A DNA stretch of 64,000 nt from Citreicoccus inhibens (GTDB lineage Bacteria > Myxococcota > Myxococcia > Myxococcales > Myxococcaceae): assembly GCF_019039035.1 (NCBI RefSeq), contig NZ_JAHNZT010000017.1, positions 62,001 to 126,000 of the forward strand, given 5' to 3'. Made by a program: the position numbers and the translations under genes. The stretch's first letter is position 1. Each line of letters starts with the position of its first letter. The notes under the pieces are model-generated. The model was not told the origin of the DNA. It was given only the letters and a program-made list of their open reading frames with translations, and ran no database searches. Shown here in pieces: positions 35,127 through 43,605 of the stretch.

Positions 35127-36002
35127 TCAGGCGGAGGGGCGCGGTGCGTCCACGGTGGGGGGCTCGGGCTTCCAGGCGGGGTTGCGGAAGACATAGCCCC
35201 AGCGCTGCCGGAGCGGCCCGGGCCTGAGCGCGTCCCGGGCGATGGCCGCGAACTCGTGGAAGGCGATGCGCACCGGGTTGAACGTGCGCAGGTTCTTCGT
35301 CAGGCCGTAGACGGGCTGCTCCACCTCGGGCTCGAAGGTGCCGAAGAGGCGATCCCACACGATGAGGATGCCCGCATAGTTCTTGTCGATGTAGCGCGGG
35401 TTCGAGGCGTGGTGCACGCGGTGATGGGACGGCGTGTTGAACAGCCACTCCAGCGGACGCGGCAGCCGGACGATGGCCTCGGTGTGAATCCAATACTGGT
35501 ACAGCAGGCTGATGGACTGCTGCGTGACAATCATCACCGGGTGGAAGCCCGCGAGCGCGAGCGGCGCCCAGAACAACCAGCCCGTCATCGGCGTCCACGT
35601 CTGACGCAGCGCCGTGGACAGGTTGTAGTGCTGACTGGAGTGGTGCACCACGTGCGAGGCCCAGAAGAAGCGGCTCTCGTGATGGACCCGATGGAAGGCG
35701 TAGTAGCAGAGGTCCTCGGCGAAGAAGAGGAGCACCCACGCCAGGGCGCCAAACCCGAGCCGCAGCGGCGTGAGCTGATACAGCGCCAGGTAGCCCGCGA
35801 AGGCCACGCCCTTCCAGAACACGTTGATGGCCACGTTGCCCAGGCCCATGGAGAGGCTGGCCGCGGTGTCCTTCCAGGTGTGGCCGGCGAACTCGCGGCC
35901 CGCGTCGCGTTGCTGTTTGACCCAGAGGGCCTCGGCCACGACGGTGAGGACGAAGACGGGGATGGCGGGGAGGATGAGGTCCGGGATGTGCGGTGCGTCC
36001 AC
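35127..36002 (-). CDS. Sterol desaturase/fatty acid hydroxylase family protein
   Basis: A 291-residue di-iron membrane oxygenase. It has hydrophobic segments (LPAIPVFVLTVVAEALWV, INVFWKGVAFAGYLALY, FGALAWVLLFFAEDLCYY, TGWLFWAPLALAGFHPVMIV) and the histidine clusters FHRVHH, SHVVHHSSQ and HHRVHHAS. These are the FA_hydroxylase ligand boxes. The GTG at 36002 begins 1 base after the TetR stop and follows GGAGGG by 5 bases, so the two are coupled. The substrate is likely a fatty acyl chain, carotenoid or sterol-like lipid; the sequence does not decide. Expression is probably repressed by the TetR protein. Confidence 0.9.
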   Translation of the reverse strand: MDAPHIPDLILPAIPVFVLTVVAEALWVKQQRDAGREFAGHTWKDTAASLSMGLGNVAINVFWKGVAFAGYLALYQLTPLRLGFGALAWVLLFFAEDLCYYAFHRVHHESRFFWASHVVHHSSQHYNLSTALRQTWTPMTGWLFWAPLALAGFHPVMIVTQQSISLLYQYWIHTEAIVRLPRPLEWLFNTPSHHRVHHASNPRYIDKNYAGILIVWDRLFGTFEPEVEQPVYGLTKNLRTFNPVRIAFHEFAAIARDALRPGPLRQRWGYVFRNPAWKPEPPTVDAPRPSA

Positions 36003-36003
36003 G

Positions 36004-36672
36004 TCAGCCCTCCAAGGGACGGGCGCGGCGCCGAGGCCGCGGTGGGGGAACCAGGGTGGCGCGCATGAAGCGCGCGAGCGTGTCGAGCATGCGCCGATGC
36101 GCGGGGTCCGCCGGGCGGGCCGCTCCACCCACCGCCGCGCCCTGCACCGCGTCCAGCGCCAGCTCCACCACGTCATCGAAGTCGGGGTGGGAGGTGGCCT
36201 CGGGGAACAGCTCGCGCGCCACGCGGTGCAGGTTCTGACGGTGCGGCCCATCGACGATCGCGAGCGCGGCCTGAAGCTCCGGGGCCGTGCGCGCCGCGAC
36301 GTACAGCTCGATGGCGGCTTGAAGCTCTGGCCGCTGGTAGATGGTCCACAGCATGTCTACCGCCGCCGCGATGCGGTCCCTGCCTGCCTGCCGCGCGCTC
36401 ACGCTGGCCAGGTAGTCCTGGATGAGCCGAGGGAAGAGGTGCTCCACGGCGACCGCGAGCAGCTCCTCCTTGGTGTCGAAGTGGGAGAACAGCGCCCCCT
36501 GCGACACGCCCGCCCGTTTCGCCACCTCCACCGTCGTCAGGCGCGCGTAGCCCAGCTCCACCAGCGTCTCGATGGTGGCGTCGAGCAGCTTGCGCCGCGT
36601 CGTCTCGCGGCGCTCCTGCTGGGTGCGGCGCGGAGGCCGCGCGCCTGTCTTTGTTGGGGACCGCTGAGCCAT
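36004..36672 (-). CDS. TetR-family transcriptional regulator
   Basis: A 222-residue regulator. The N-terminal DNA-binding domain (RRKLLDATIETLVELGYARLTTVEVAKRAGVSQGALFSHFDTKEELLAVAVEHLF) is typical TetR. The helical C-terminal part (ELQAAIELYVAARTAPELQAALAIVD) would bind a ligand and dimerise. The start at 36672 lacks a close ribosome-binding site; an AGGAG lies about 15 bases upstream. The palindrome AAAGTGAC-CA-GTCACTTT, 28 bases before the start, is the likely operator, implying autorepression together with the coupled hydroxylase gene downstream. Confidence 0.9.
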   Translation of the reverse strand: MAQRSPTKTGARPPRRTQQERRETTRRKLLDATIETLVELGYARLTTVEVAKRAGVSQGALFSHFDTKEELLAVAVEHLFPRLIQDYLASVSARQAGRDRIAAAVDMLWTIYQRPELQAAIELYVAARTAPELQAALAIVDGPHRQNLHRVARELFPEATSHPDFDDVVELALDAVQGAAVGGAARPADPAHRRMLDTLARFMRATLVPPPRPRRRARPLEG

Positions 36673-36699
36673 GTGAACGCAATGTAGTCTCCTGGATAA

Positions 36700-36717
36700 A
36701 AAGTGACCAGTCACTTT
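36700..36717 (-). promoter_or_regulatory. TetR-type operator
   Basis: Two perfect 8-bp arms, AAAGTGAC (36700-36707) and GTCACTTT (36710-36717), are separated by CA. It sits in an AT-rich patch directly upstream of the TetR gene, where a -10-like TTTTTATCC is read on the minus strand. Confidence 0.78.
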
Positions 36718-37022
36718 CCTGGTCGCTTTCCCGCGTCCCGAGGGTGGGAGGTCGCGGCACCGGGTCCGACTCCCGTGGGGGAGCGAGCGGGCGAGGGGCG
36801 TGTCAGGCCGGGGAGGAGGCGGGCCGATGATGTCAGGCATTGCGGCGGGCAGGCGAGCAACGGCCTGACTGTCTTTGCGCGGCGCTTCGCTCGGGCGCGC
36901 GCGGAAGCCTCGCCTGCAGAGGGAGCGAGGCCCGGGTGGACGGGTTGGGCCGCTTGCGGTTTTGCGTCAGAATGTCTGGGAAATAACGCGCGGTCTTGCC
37001 GCCGTTACCCGCCCGCCCTCCC
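36718..37022. other. Intergenic region between TetR operator and M23 peptidase gene
   Basis: About 300 GC-rich bases. No gene, hairpin or confident promoter was seen. An AT-richer patch around 36955-36990 is the likeliest promoter site for the M23 peptidase gene. A tRNA-like T-arm near 36750 was considered and dismissed. Confidence 0.35.
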
Positions 37023-37820
37023 ATGAATCTTTCCGCACTTGTTCTCGGGTCGCTGCTTGCTGTGGCGCCAGCGACTTCCTCGCCCGCTTCTCCCGTGTCC
37101 CAGCCCGAGGTTGGGGTGCCGTTCGCGTGTGGTCGCATCTACACCGTGAGCCAGGGGCACGACACGGGCAGCCATCTGCACAACGACACCTACGCCTGGG
37201 ATTTCCGCATGCCCGAGGGCACGCCCATCGTCGCCGCGCGCGACGGGGTGGTGCGCATGGCGCGTGGGGACAGCAATGTGGGCGGCTGCGACGAGAAGTT
37301 CGCGCCCGCCGCCAACTACGTCGTCATCTCGCACGGGGATGGCCTGGAGACGCAGTACCTGCACTTCAGCGCGGTGGTGGTGAAGTCCGGCGAGCGCGTG
37401 AAGCAGGGACAGCTCATCGGCTACTCCGGCGCCACGGGCTGGGCGTGCGGCGCGCACCTGCACTTCAAGGTGGCCCGCGAGACGGGCAACGGGTGGAACA
37501 ACCCCTCGGTGCCCGCTCGCATCGTGGGCTACGGCGATCCGGTGCGCGACACCCAGATTTCCGCGCCGATGTGCAATGAGAAGGCGCAGCAGCCCATCAT
37601 GGCGTCCAACGAGGGGACGCACGCGCCGGGGGATGCGGTGATGTCCATGTCAGCGCCCTCCGCCGAGCAGCAGGAGCAGGCGCCGCGCGGCCTCCCGCCC
37701 GGGGCGAAGGCCATTCTCGACGGCCTCTCCCAGCCTCCCGCCCAAGGCGGCGAGGGCCTCGACAAAGCGCGTCCGACCCGCGCCCCGAGCGCGACGCGCA
37801 GCGCCCGCGAGACTCGCTGA
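37023..37820 (+). CDS. Secreted M23-family metallopeptidase
   Basis: A 265-residue exported protein; the signal peptide is MNLSALVLGSLLAVAPATSSPA. The LytM/M23 domain (about 30-165) shows SHLHNDTYAWDFRMPEGTPIVAARDGVV (zinc His and Asp) and ATGWACGAHLHFKVARETG (catalytic HLHF). It would cut peptide cross-links in peptidoglycan, or act as a LytM regulator if inactive, though the motifs are intact. The last 100 residues are Pro/Ala/Arg-rich. The final 171 bases lie antisense over the end of the next gene. No ribosome-binding site is evident. Confidence 0.88.
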   Translation: MNLSALVLGSLLAVAPATSSPASPVSQPEVGVPFACGRIYTVSQGHDTGSHLHNDTYAWDFRMPEGTPIVAARDGVVRMARGDSNVGGCDEKFAPAANYVVISHGDGLETQYLHFSAVVVKSGERVKQGQLIGYSGATGWACGAHLHFKVARETGNGWNNPSVPARIVGYGDPVRDTQISAPMCNEKAQQPIMASNEGTHAPGDAVMSMSAPSAEQQEQAPRGLPPGAKAILDGLSQPPAQGGEGLDKARPTRAPSATRSARETR

Positions 37821-39359
37821 CGCGAGCAGCGCGCCCGCGCCGGACAGCAGCGCGAAGAAGGCCCCCGCGTTGACGAAGTACGCGAGTGGCAACAGGGGGC
37901 CTTCCACATACGCGCGCACTACGCGGTAGCCCACGTGTCCCAAGAGCGCGAGCAGGGGCAGGTTGATGAGTGGCAGCAGCAGCCACCGCGCCGTGCGCCA
38001 CCAGCCCGCCACGGTCTCCGCCACCGCCGTGCTCGCCGTGTAGCGCCACGCACCCGCGCGAGCCACCTGGAGCTCCGCCAGCAGGGTGTCCACCTCCGGA
38101 ACGCCCAGCGTCTGCGCGTCGAGCCCGCTGCTCCGCGCCACCGCGCGCGCCTCCGCCAGGGCGGTGCGCGCGGCGGACTCCGCGGAGAAGTCGTCCTCGA
38201 AGGGTTCCACCACCGCCACCTCCGCGGCCCTCGCGCGCGTGCGGTCTCGCACCGCGTCGACCACCGTGGAGGCCGCCGCCACCGCGAGGCCGGCCGGCAG
38301 GCTGGCGCGCGACACCAGCGCCGCCGCGCCCAGGCCGCTCGCGCCCCACCATGACAGACGCAGCCCCCATGCGGCCGGGCCCCAGAATCGTCCCGCGGCT
38401 TGTCGCCGGACCTCGGCCGCGAGGTGTCCCTGGGCCAGCGCCAACCGCGCTTCAAAGTCACCCTGAAGCGCCTCGTTCGCGCGGCCCAGGCCCGAGTCCA
38501 GCGCGGCGTGCGTGCGTGTCAGCAGGGCCTCGGTTTCGGAGAGGGCCTCGCGGACGCGGGTGGCCATTTCCTCCAAGGCCCCCACGGCATTGGCGCGCCG
38601 CACTCGCGTGGCCACGGCTTGCGTGGCGAGCCCGCGCAACTGGAAGAGGAGTGGGCCGAACTCTCCCGAGACGTCTCGGCCGTCTTTGGCGGCACGCGCG
38701 CTGATGGCGAACACGGGCACGGACTCCGCAGGCTGTCCGTACTGCTCGGAGGCGAGCTTCCGTGTCTGGGCTTTGAGCGCGTCACGCGAGCTTTCGGACA
38801 GCTCGTCCGCGAAGTTGAGGAGGAAGACGAGCGCGCGCCGACGGGCGAACTCCGCGAGGAACTCCACTTGAGTGGCCTCGGCCACGCTGCCCCGGTGCAG
38901 GACCACGAGCGCCACGTCCGCGCGTTCGAGCATGGCCCGCGCCACCTCGCGATGCGCGGTGGCCACGCTGTTGAGGTCCGGCGTGTCGATGAAGACCTGA
39001 CCGCTCCAGAGTCCCTCGGGGCCGGGCGTGTAGCGCAACACGCGCGCACCGGTCTGGGCGAGCGCCTCGACGTTGGCGCCTTCGGGCGCGAAGACGGTGG
39101 CGGCGGTGCTCGTGGGACGGTCGACGCCTTCTCGCGCGAGCGACTGTCCCGCCAGTGCGTTGAGCAGGGTGGACTTGCCCGCGCCCGTGGCGCCCACGAG
39201 CGCGACGGTCAGGGGGGCGTCCTTGCGCGCGACGCCCCGCGCGTAGTCCTCCACGAGGCGCTCCAGGCGCACGGCGTGAGGTTGCAGCGCCGGCAGTGCC
39301 AGCGCGGCGGTGAGCAGAGGGCGGAGGGCTTCGGGGTCGGGGAGGCTCGTCTCGTCCAC
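37650..39359 (-). CDS. Dynamin-like GTPase with C-terminal membrane segments
   Basis: A 569-residue P-loop GTPase. The nucleotide motifs are VGATGAGKS (56-63), a conserved Thr in the PTSTAATVF switch region, DTPD (125-128) and LLNFADE as a G4-like strand. A long helical middle (ALEEMATRVREALSETEALLTRTHAALD) resembles the stalk of bacterial dynamin-like proteins. Hydrophobic helices at about 455-525 (LLLPLINLPLLALLGHVGY, LLPLAYFVNAGAFFALLSGAGALLA) suggest membrane insertion. Membrane remodelling is inferred from family. It has a paralog in this window at 53298-55052. The 3' end overlaps the M23 gene antisense by 171 bases. Confidence 0.82.
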   Translation of the reverse strand: MDETSLPDPEALRPLLTAALALPALQPHAVRLERLVEDYARGVARKDAPLTVALVGATGAGKSTLLNALAGQSLAREGVDRPTSTAATVFAPEGANVEALAQTGARVLRYTPGPEGLWSGQVFIDTPDLNSVATAHREVARAMLERADVALVVLHRGSVAEATQVEFLAEFARRRALVFLLNFADELSESSRDALKAQTRKLASEQYGQPAESVPVFAISARAAKDGRDVSGEFGPLLFQLRGLATQAVATRVRRANAVGALEEMATRVREALSETEALLTRTHAALDSGLGRANEALQGDFEARLALAQGHLAAEVRRQAAGRFWGPAAWGLRLSWWGASGLGAAALVSRASLPAGLAVAAASTVVDAVRDRTRARAAEVAVVEPFEDDFSAESAARTALAEARAVARSSGLDAQTLGVPEVDTLLAELQVARAGAWRYTASTAVAETVAGWWRTARWLLLPLINLPLLALLGHVGYRVVRAYVEGPLLPLAYFVNAGAFFALLSGAGALLASASLAGAARRARGAGRTRFVEALAALGGRLGEAVENGLRPGREAARRLLLLLGGGR

Positions 39360-39514
39360 GGGAGGGACTAGCCTCGCCCGACGGGACGCGGCTGGCTACG
39401 GTGAAGCGCAGGCAGGGTGCGCCACCGTGCAGTCAGCGCCCTGGGGTTGGGCCATGTGTGCAGCGTCGGCGGAGCGCCGCATCGCGCACTCCGCCGATAT
39501 GACTGGCCTGGGGT

Positions 39515-40879
39515 CTACGCGTCGGCGGCGAGTCGCTCCAGTACCCGCGCGGCGAGCTCATCCGCGCTGAGCGCCGAGGTGTCGAAGACGAGGTCGTAGC
39601 GCCCAGGATGCAGCAGGGCCTCTGCGTCCGCTGAGCCCGCGAGCTTCGCGAGGTTGGCGAGGTCGGCCGCGTCCCTCGCCCTCAGTCGCGCGTGGGTCTC
39701 CTCCACCGTGCCTGGGTCGTCACCCTCGGCGTGGCGCGTCTGGACGCGCCGGGCTCGCTCCTCCAGTGGGCAGGTGAGCAGCACGCGCAGCAGGCGGCCT
39801 CCGCGCCGCGCCAGCTCGGGAGCGAGCTTCGCCGCGACCCATGGACCGAAGAAGCTGTGCAACAGCGCTCCACCTTGGAGGACGCGCTCCGCTTGGAGTC
39901 CGTCCAGGAAGGCGTCCAGCTCGCGCGCGGCGTCCGCGTCGAGCGAGGTGCCGTAGCGCTGCACGCTGGGGAACCCGCGCACCGCGGCCATGCGGCGCTT
40001 GAGGTCACCGACGTTGTAGGCGGTGAGGCCCGCCGCTCGCGTGAGGCGCTCGGCCAGCGTGTTCTTTCCGGCGCCGTGGGAGCCGCCAATCACCACCGTC
40101 CAGGCGCCCGCGGTTGTGTCCTCCGTGGCGGAGGCGGCCCAGGTGTCGGGCCCACGGTCTCGGTAGACGCGCAGCAGCTCATCCGCGGACTCGCGCGCCT
40201 GCGCTTCCAGGAATCGCGCGCTGGCGGCCTGGAAGGCCCCGCGGCGAGCCGTGTCGCTCGGTGGAATGTCGTGGCTGGCGAGCACGTTGCCCGTGCCCGG
40301 CTCCTGGCGCTCGCGTCGTGACTCATCCAGATCCACGGTCTCTTCCAGCGAGCGCAGCGGATCCACCATGTCCAACACTTCCGCGCCACGCGCCACGTGC
40401 TCGCCTTGGATGCGCACCGCCTTGAGGCGCACGCACAGGCCCGGTTTCAGCGCGGCATTCATCTCGTGCTGCACGTCGTCCAGGAAGAGGACAGCGGCGG
40501 CCACGAGCTGGATGGCCTCCGAGCCCGCGTCGAAGCCATAGAACTCGTTCACGGCCATGATGCGCGCGCCCATGGACTTGCCGCCATGGTCGGGTCCCCA
40601 CTTGATGGGTCGGTGCTCCTGCTCGATGAAGCGCGCCGAGGTGTACGCGCTGTCCGTGAGCTGGATGAACGTGTCCCGCGCCGCGAGCCCCGTGCCGAGC
40701 AGCTCGCCCTCCAGCGCTTCCTGACTCCACAGCCCCGTCACCGGGTCGCGCAGCTCGCGAGGGATGGGCAGCGCGCCCTCGCCATGGAGCCAGTGCAGCA
40801 GCGCCCGCGAGTCAGGCTGGAGGATGGCCGAGTCCTTCTCTCCATCCTCCGTGTCCTGAGGTGGATGCTCCACCAACAC
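39515..40879 (-). CDS. Two-domain protein: cyclase-like N-terminus and P-loop kinase
   Basis: A 454-residue protein. The C-terminal half (about 258-450) is an AAA/nucleotide-kinase-like P-loop domain: VVIGGSHGAGKNTLAERLTRA, then YNVGDLKRRMAAVRG, LLRVLLTCPLEERARR and DLVFDTSALSADELAARVL, like cytidylate or shikimate kinases. The Walker A reads GAGKNT, with Asn where Ser/Thr usually follows Lys. The N-terminal 200 residues have, in order, FIQLTDSAYTSARF, GARIMAVNEFYGFDAGSEAIQLVAAAVLFL, VRLKAVRIQGEHVARG, DMVDPLRSLEE and GNVLASHDI. That order faintly recalls class III cyclase/palm folds but lacks clear catalytic residues. The GTG start is uncertain. Function unknown. Confidence 0.68.
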   Translation of the reverse strand: MLVEHPPQDTEDGEKDSAILQPDSRALLHWLHGEGALPIPRELRDPVTGLWSQEALEGELLGTGLAARDTFIQLTDSAYTSARFIEQEHRPIKWGPDHGGKSMGARIMAVNEFYGFDAGSEAIQLVAAAVLFLDDVQHEMNAALKPGLCVRLKAVRIQGEHVARGAEVLDMVDPLRSLEETVDLDESRRERQEPGTGNVLASHDIPPSDTARRGAFQAASARFLEAQARESADELLRVYRDRGPDTWAASATEDTTAGAWTVVIGGSHGAGKNTLAERLTRAAGLTAYNVGDLKRRMAAVRGFPSVQRYGTSLDADAARELDAFLDGLQAERVLQGGALLHSFFGPWVAAKLAPELARRGGRLLRVLLTCPLEERARRVQTRHAEGDDPGTVEETHARLRARDAADLANLAKLAGSADAEALLHPGRYDLVFDTSALSADELAARVLERLAADA

Positions 40880-41042
40880 CAGGCAGTCCCGCCGCGTCTT
40901 GTCCTGCTGCGTTCAATGACTTTCAGCGCAATGCGTTGCGCGTCAGGGAATGTCTTGCATGTGTCTGTCTTGCCCCCTGGGGCACGGACGACCTTGGCCC
41001 GCGTTGTGGGAGCGCGGGGGCCAGGAGTAGAAGTCTTGGGCC

Positions 41043-41942
41043 ATGATGGATTTCTTCCTGATGTCGCCGCCGGGGCGCGGCTGGGCGCTGCGCGGGCGCT
41101 CCAACTTCCGCAGTCGCGAGGCCGCGCAGGTGGATGCGCGGGGCGCCCGTCGTGAGTGGTTGGCGCTGGCGCGAGCCATCGAGGCGCGGGGCGGCACGGT
41201 GGTCGCGCTGCCCTCGCCCTCGGAGGTCCTCACGGGGATGCCCTACGCGGCGGAGTGTGGTCAGGTGGTTTCGCGCGAGTCCGCGCCGCCCTTGTTCCTG
41301 TTGCCTCGGATGATGAGCGCCCATCGTCAGGAAGAGCGGGCGCACTGGGCCCCGCTGGCGCGTGCCCTGGGCATGGAGGTCGTGGACCCTGGCGTGGGCA
41401 TCTGGGAGGCGCATGGGGATGTGGCGACCTTCGAGGGCGTGACGTTGCTGTTCTGGGGCGGGCGCACCACGCGCGAGGGACTGGACGCGGCCGCGCGCTA
41501 CTTCCCAGGAGCGCAGCTCCACCTCCAGGTCCGCGAGCCTGCCTTCCACGGCAACATGGCCGTGCTGCCATTGCCCGCGGTGGGGCGGATGCTCGTGTGT
41601 CCGGAGGTCCTCGCGCCTGATTCGTATGCGGCGCTGGTGCAACGCTTTGGCGCGGAGCGATTGCTGACGGTGAGCGAAGAGGAGATCCGCCACTACGCGA
41701 CCAATGGACTTCCCATGGGGCGGGACTTGCTGGCGCCCTCCGTGGTACCCGAGCGGGTGGTGCGGCTGGTGGAGTCGCTGGGCATGCGGGTGGTGTCATT
41801 GCCCATGCCTGAGCTGACGGAGAAGGGCGGGGGCTCGTCGCGCTGCCTCGTGTCACGCGCGTGGGTAGACCCGGCGCGGGTGGTGATTCCAGAGGCCTTC
41901 CGGTTGTCCTCCGTGGCGCGGGAGCTCGAAGCCGATGGGTGA
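41043..41942 (+). CDS. Amidinotransferase/arginine deiminase-like protein
   Basis: A 299-residue protein of the pentein fold (arginine deiminase, DDAH, amidinotransferase). Recognisable parts are the N-terminal LMSPPGRGWALRGRSNF, MPYAAECGQVV, LFLLPRMMSAHRQEE, the middle WEAHGDVATFEG and FHGNMAVLPLP, NGLPMGRDLL, and the C-terminal GGGSSRCLVSR with the expected nucleophilic Cys. DDAH-like enzymes hydrolyse guanidino groups of arginine derivatives; the exact substrate is not evident. ATG 41043 or 41046 may be the start. Its last 8 bases overlap the following gene, implying coupled translation. Confidence 0.82.
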   Translation: MMDFFLMSPPGRGWALRGRSNFRSREAAQVDARGARREWLALARAIEARGGTVVALPSPSEVLTGMPYAAECGQVVSRESAPPLFLLPRMMSAHRQEERAHWAPLARALGMEVVDPGVGIWEAHGDVATFEGVTLLFWGGRTTREGLDAAARYFPGAQLHLQVREPAFHGNMAVLPLPAVGRMLVCPEVLAPDSYAALVQRFGAERLLTVSEEEIRHYATNGLPMGRDLLAPSVVPERVVRLVESLGMRVVSLPMPELTEKGGGSSRCLVSRAWVDPARVVIPEAFRLSSVARELEADG

Positions 41943-42735
41943 CGCGCTCGCGACGATGGCGGCGGAGTTCCAGCGCAACCATCCCGAGTTGTCCTTCGCC
42001 GCGCTGGGATCCGCGGCGCACGCGGACGCCCTGGACCTGCTGCCCGCGGGCATTCCGGTGACGCACCTGCCCGCCGAGCAGCACGAGGCCCTGGCGCGCC
42101 AATACCTCGCGCTCAACCAGTTCGCGTTTGGGGGAATCGGGGTGCCGCGCTGGGTGCTGTCGGACCTGTACTTGATGCCGGGGGCGGTGGGGTTGGTGCG
42201 CTGTCCGGCGCGCATGCTGAAGAAGGAGGTGCGCGCGCATCTCGGGCTGGCGGAGGATGCGCTCGCGGTGGGCGCGGCGTACTACGCGGCGCCTTCGCTG
42301 ACGCCGGGGCTGTTCATCGGCGTGTCACTGCTGAGCTTCTTGCCCGGCACAGGAGCGGGCGCCTGGGTGAAGGCGCTCACGCTGCGCATGCTGTGCGCGA
42401 CGCGACTGCGAGGCGTGGCGCAGTGGGACAACCCCAGCCTGCGCGTGCACACGCGATTGGGCGCGCTGCGGCTCGTGGGGCACGTCCCCGGAGGGCACGA
42501 GTACGCGGAGCGCACGTTCGTCTATGAGACGGACCTGCGGGACACGACGGCCGTCGCGATGGCCATGGCGCGCGGCTCAGGAGGCACCGCCACGCAGCGG
42601 GTCCCGGTGACCGACCTGAAGACGTTGGGCGCGGTGCTGACGCGCGCCGAGGCGGGACGTCGGGTGGAGATTGTTCCTCCAGGGTTGGACTCCGGGCACG
42701 TCCTGCTGCGCGAGGTCGCTCCCGAGACGCAGTGA
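41935..42735 (+). CDS. Conserved hypothetical protein coupled to the amidinotransferase-like gene
   Basis: A 266-residue protein starting inside the end of the upstream gene, with GGAG ahead of the ATG. It has no signal peptide. The sequence includes LATMAAEFQRNHPELSFAALGSAAHADALDLLPAG, LALNQFAFGGIGVPRWVLSDLYLMPGAVGLVRCPA, a weakly hydrophobic PSLTPGLFIGVSLLSFLPGTG and RVHTRLGALRLVGHVPGGHEYAERTFVYETDL. The last two suggest a GNAT-like or mixed alpha/beta body. I do not recognise the family. Coupling suggests it acts with the deiminase-like protein. Confidence 0.7.
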   Translation: MGDALATMAAEFQRNHPELSFAALGSAAHADALDLLPAGIPVTHLPAEQHEALARQYLALNQFAFGGIGVPRWVLSDLYLMPGAVGLVRCPARMLKKEVRAHLGLAEDALAVGAAYYAAPSLTPGLFIGVSLLSFLPGTGAGAWVKALTLRMLCATRLRGVAQWDNPSLRVHTRLGALRLVGHVPGGHEYAERTFVYETDLRDTTAVAMAMARGSGGTATQRVPVTDLKTLGAVLTRAEAGRRVEIVPPGLDSGHVLLREVAPETQ

Positions 42736-42840
42736 CCTCGGACCCGGGCATCCGTCATCGGGCGGAGGGGACGCAAGCTGCTACGGCCCCATTCGTTTTC
42801 ACGATATGGCCTCAGGGCCGCGTCACTTTTGGAGCTCCGC

Positions 42841-43605
42841 ATGTCCTTTCGCCGCCTCGTGTTCCCGTCGTGTCTGCTGTTGTCCTGCCTCTGGACGTCA
42901 TCCTGCGGGTCCTCGGGTGTGTCGTATGCGTCGGACTACGGGAGCGAGGGCGGAGCACCCACGACTCCGACGGTGGCGGCGGACAAGCTGGTGCGGCCGG
43001 ATCTCCTGACGCTGCGCTTCAGCGTGCGGCAGGAGTCGGAAGTCGCCGCGCAGGCGCTGCCCGCGCTGAAGGCCGTGGTGGACAAGCTCGTGCGCGCCTC
43101 CGCCGAGGCCACGCACGCCGAAGTGGCGCCGCGCATGAAGACCTTCGGCACCGAGACGGGAAGCTCCCGCAAGCTCTCCTCGGATTCGGACAAGTCCGCC
43201 GTCGCCGTGCACGGAGTGTTGGAGGTCGCCATGCCGGCGACGATGGATTTCTGGGGGCGGTCCGAGCTGATGGCCCGACTGATTCAGGTGGCCAAGACGA
43301 CGGCCACTGAGTCGGAGAAGCAGGGCGTGCGCCTCTACTTCAGTGCCCCCGAGCCCTCGCTGCGCGACGCGGACGCCCACCGCGCGGACCTGCTCCGCCG
43401 CTGGGTCGAGCGCACCCGCTCCTTCACGCTGTCCGCGCAGTCCGAGGCCGCGCCGATGGGGCCGGTGGAGTGCTCCACTCCGGAGGCCGTGCAGCAGCGG
43501 CCCGTGTCCCTGGAGGAGGTGGCGCTCACGTTGCCGGTGAGCTGTCGCCTCGCGGTGTTGCCCGCGGCCTCGGCGCCGAAGCTGGCGGGCGGCGCGGTGA
43601 AGTAG
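42841..43605 (+). CDS. Hypothetical lipoprotein
   Basis: A 254-residue lipoprotein with signal RLVFPSCLLLSCLWTSSC ending in a lipobox, followed by a Ser/Gly spacer. The mature protein has a beta strand (DLLTLRFSVRQESEVAAQALPALKAVVDKLVRASAEATHAEVAPRM), then VAVHGVLEVAMPATMDFWGRSELMARLIQVAKTTATESEKQGVRLYFSAPEP. This arrangement recalls SIMPL/DUF541-like periplasmic proteins, but I am not certain. GGAG lies 6 bases before the ATG. Its stop abuts the stop of the convergent MBL gene with no gap. Confidence 0.75.
   Translation: MSFRRLVFPSCLLLSCLWTSSCGSSGVSYASDYGSEGGAPTTPTVAADKLVRPDLLTLRFSVRQESEVAAQALPALKAVVDKLVRASAEATHAEVAPRMKTFGTETGSSRKLSSDSDKSAVAVHGVLEVAMPATMDFWGRSELMARLIQVAKTTATESEKQGVRLYFSAPEPSLRDADAHRADLLRRWVERTRSFTLSAQSEAAPMGPVECSTPEAVQQRPVSLEEVALTLPVSCRLAVLPAASAPKLAGGAVK

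Noticed and set aside
36745-36770. T-arm-like sequence (GGGTCCGACTCCC)
   Set aside because: No acceptor stem, D arm or anticodon arm could be built around it, and it lacks the TTC of a T-loop.
39515-40100. N-terminal region read as GGDEF (DPVTGLWSQEAL... and NEFYGFDAGS)
   Set aside because: The GG(D/E)EF motif itself is absent and spacing between the two similar segments is about 20 residues too long, so I kept only a broader cyclase-like resemblance.
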